DNA of 6,932 bases from an uncultured Polymorphobacter sp. (GTDB taxonomy: Bacteria; Pseudomonadota; Alphaproteobacteria; Sphingomonadales; Sphingomonadaceae), in the NCBI GenBank assembly GCA_937871645.1, contig CALMPZ010000134.1:1-6932 (forward strand), given 5' to 3'. Made by a program: the position numbers and the translations under genes. This document shows, one piece after another, positions 6,740 through 6,932 of this stretch (position 1 is its first letter; each line of letters starts with the position of its first letter). The notes beneath the pieces were generated by a model. That model saw only the letters and a program-made list of their open reading frames with translations. It did not search any database and was not told the origin of the DNA.

Positions 6740-6743
6740 GGAG
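6740..6743 (+). promoter_or_regulatory. Ribosome binding site of the HlyD-family gene
   Basis: GGAG ends seven bases before the ATG at 6751, ideal spacing, and supports that start for the partial gene. Confidence 0.7.
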
Positions 6744-6750
6744 TCGTCCC

Positions 6751-6932
6751 ATGCTGTTGTCGCGCCTCAAGCCGATCCTCGCCATCATTGCCGTCGCGGG
6801 GCTGGCGTTGGCGATCTGGGCATTGTTCAGCCAGCGTCCGGCGGTCAGCGAAGGCTGGCTCGGCTATGTCGAGGGCGAAGCGATCTATGTCGCGGCCCCC
6901 GTCGCGGGTGCGCTTGAATCGCTCGATGTCCG
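6751..6932 (+). CDS. HlyD-family periplasmic adaptor (membrane-fusion) protein, N-terminal 60 residues only
   Basis: Sixty complete codons are present before the window ends. Residues 1-7 are short and basic (MLLSRLK), 8-26 form a single membrane-spanning anchor (ILAIIAVAGLALAIWALF), and residues 38-60 read GYVEGEAIYVAAPVAGALES. This is the typical opening of the first beta strand and lipoyl-like half-motif of YbhG/HlyD-type adaptors, which link an inner-membrane ABC or MFS pump to the outer membrane. The wording GYVEG-x(3)-Y-V-A-x-P-V-A-G resembles adaptors whose genes precede an ABC ATPase and permeases, so a YbhFSR-like exporter probably follows outside the window; that is inference. Family members are usually about 300-350 residues, so most of this protein is missing. 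The gene starts 35 bases after the DsbA-family stop and is probably co-transcribed with it. Confidence 0.82.
   Translation, partial: MLLSRLKPILAIIAVAGLALAIWALFSQRPAVSEGWLGYVEGEAIYVAAPVAGALESLDV

Noticed and set aside
1..6932. A mobile element, CRISPR array, toxin-antitoxin pair or defence island
   Set aside because: No transposase or integrase motifs, no spaced direct repeats, no small paired genes, and composition looks uniform. All coding space is taken by recognisable housekeeping or envelope genes.

Overview
The window looks like an ordinary chromosomal stretch of a GC-rich alphaproteobacterium, most likely from the Sphingomonadales. The evidence is the RNase E sequence: an alphaproteobacterial-type protein with an acidic insertion near its S1 domain, a long Ala/Glu/Val-rich tail with arginine patches, and a C-terminal GWW motif. 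A COM1/ScsC-type DsbA protein and a BepA-like M48 protease with TPRs fit the same group. The assignment rests on remembered family resemblance, not on a search. I see no mobile element, CRISPR array, tRNA or rRNA, and no defence system.

Layout. Positions 1-1241 (minus strand) carry a periplasmic N-acetylmuramoyl-L-alanine amidase (AmiC type: signal peptide, AMIN domain, Amidase_3 domain) whose C-terminus runs off the left edge. Positions 1242-1794 are a 553-base divergent intergenic region. Its right half probably forms the leader of the RNase E mRNA and holds several GC-rich stem-loops close to the ribosome binding site. Positions 1795-4401 (plus) encode RNase E (rne), with a complete catalytic half and a low-complexity tail bearing five arginine-rich patches and a probable PNPase-docking motif. 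A 133-base gap follows, with a strong inverted repeat directly after the rne stop. Then come three closely spaced plus-strand genes for envelope proteins: a secreted M48 metalloprotease with TPRs (4535-5896), a DsbA-family thiol oxidoreductase with a GTG start (5933-6715), and the first 60 residues of a HlyD-type membrane-fusion/periplasmic adaptor protein (6751 onward, cut by the right edge).

How the genes work together. RNase E is a housekeeping gene, the core of the RNA degradosome. The three downstream genes are separated by only 36 and 35 bases and are probably one transcription unit. All three products act in the periplasm or at the inner membrane: protease/chaperone quality control, disulfide formation or shuffling, and an export adaptor whose ABC partners are probably just beyond the window. 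The amidase, transcribed the other way, splits septal peptidoglycan. The least routine observations are the structured rne leader, the periodic arginine patches in the RNase E tail, and the paired cysteines in the M48 protease encoded next to a DsbA-family gene. None of them amounts to a clearly new system.
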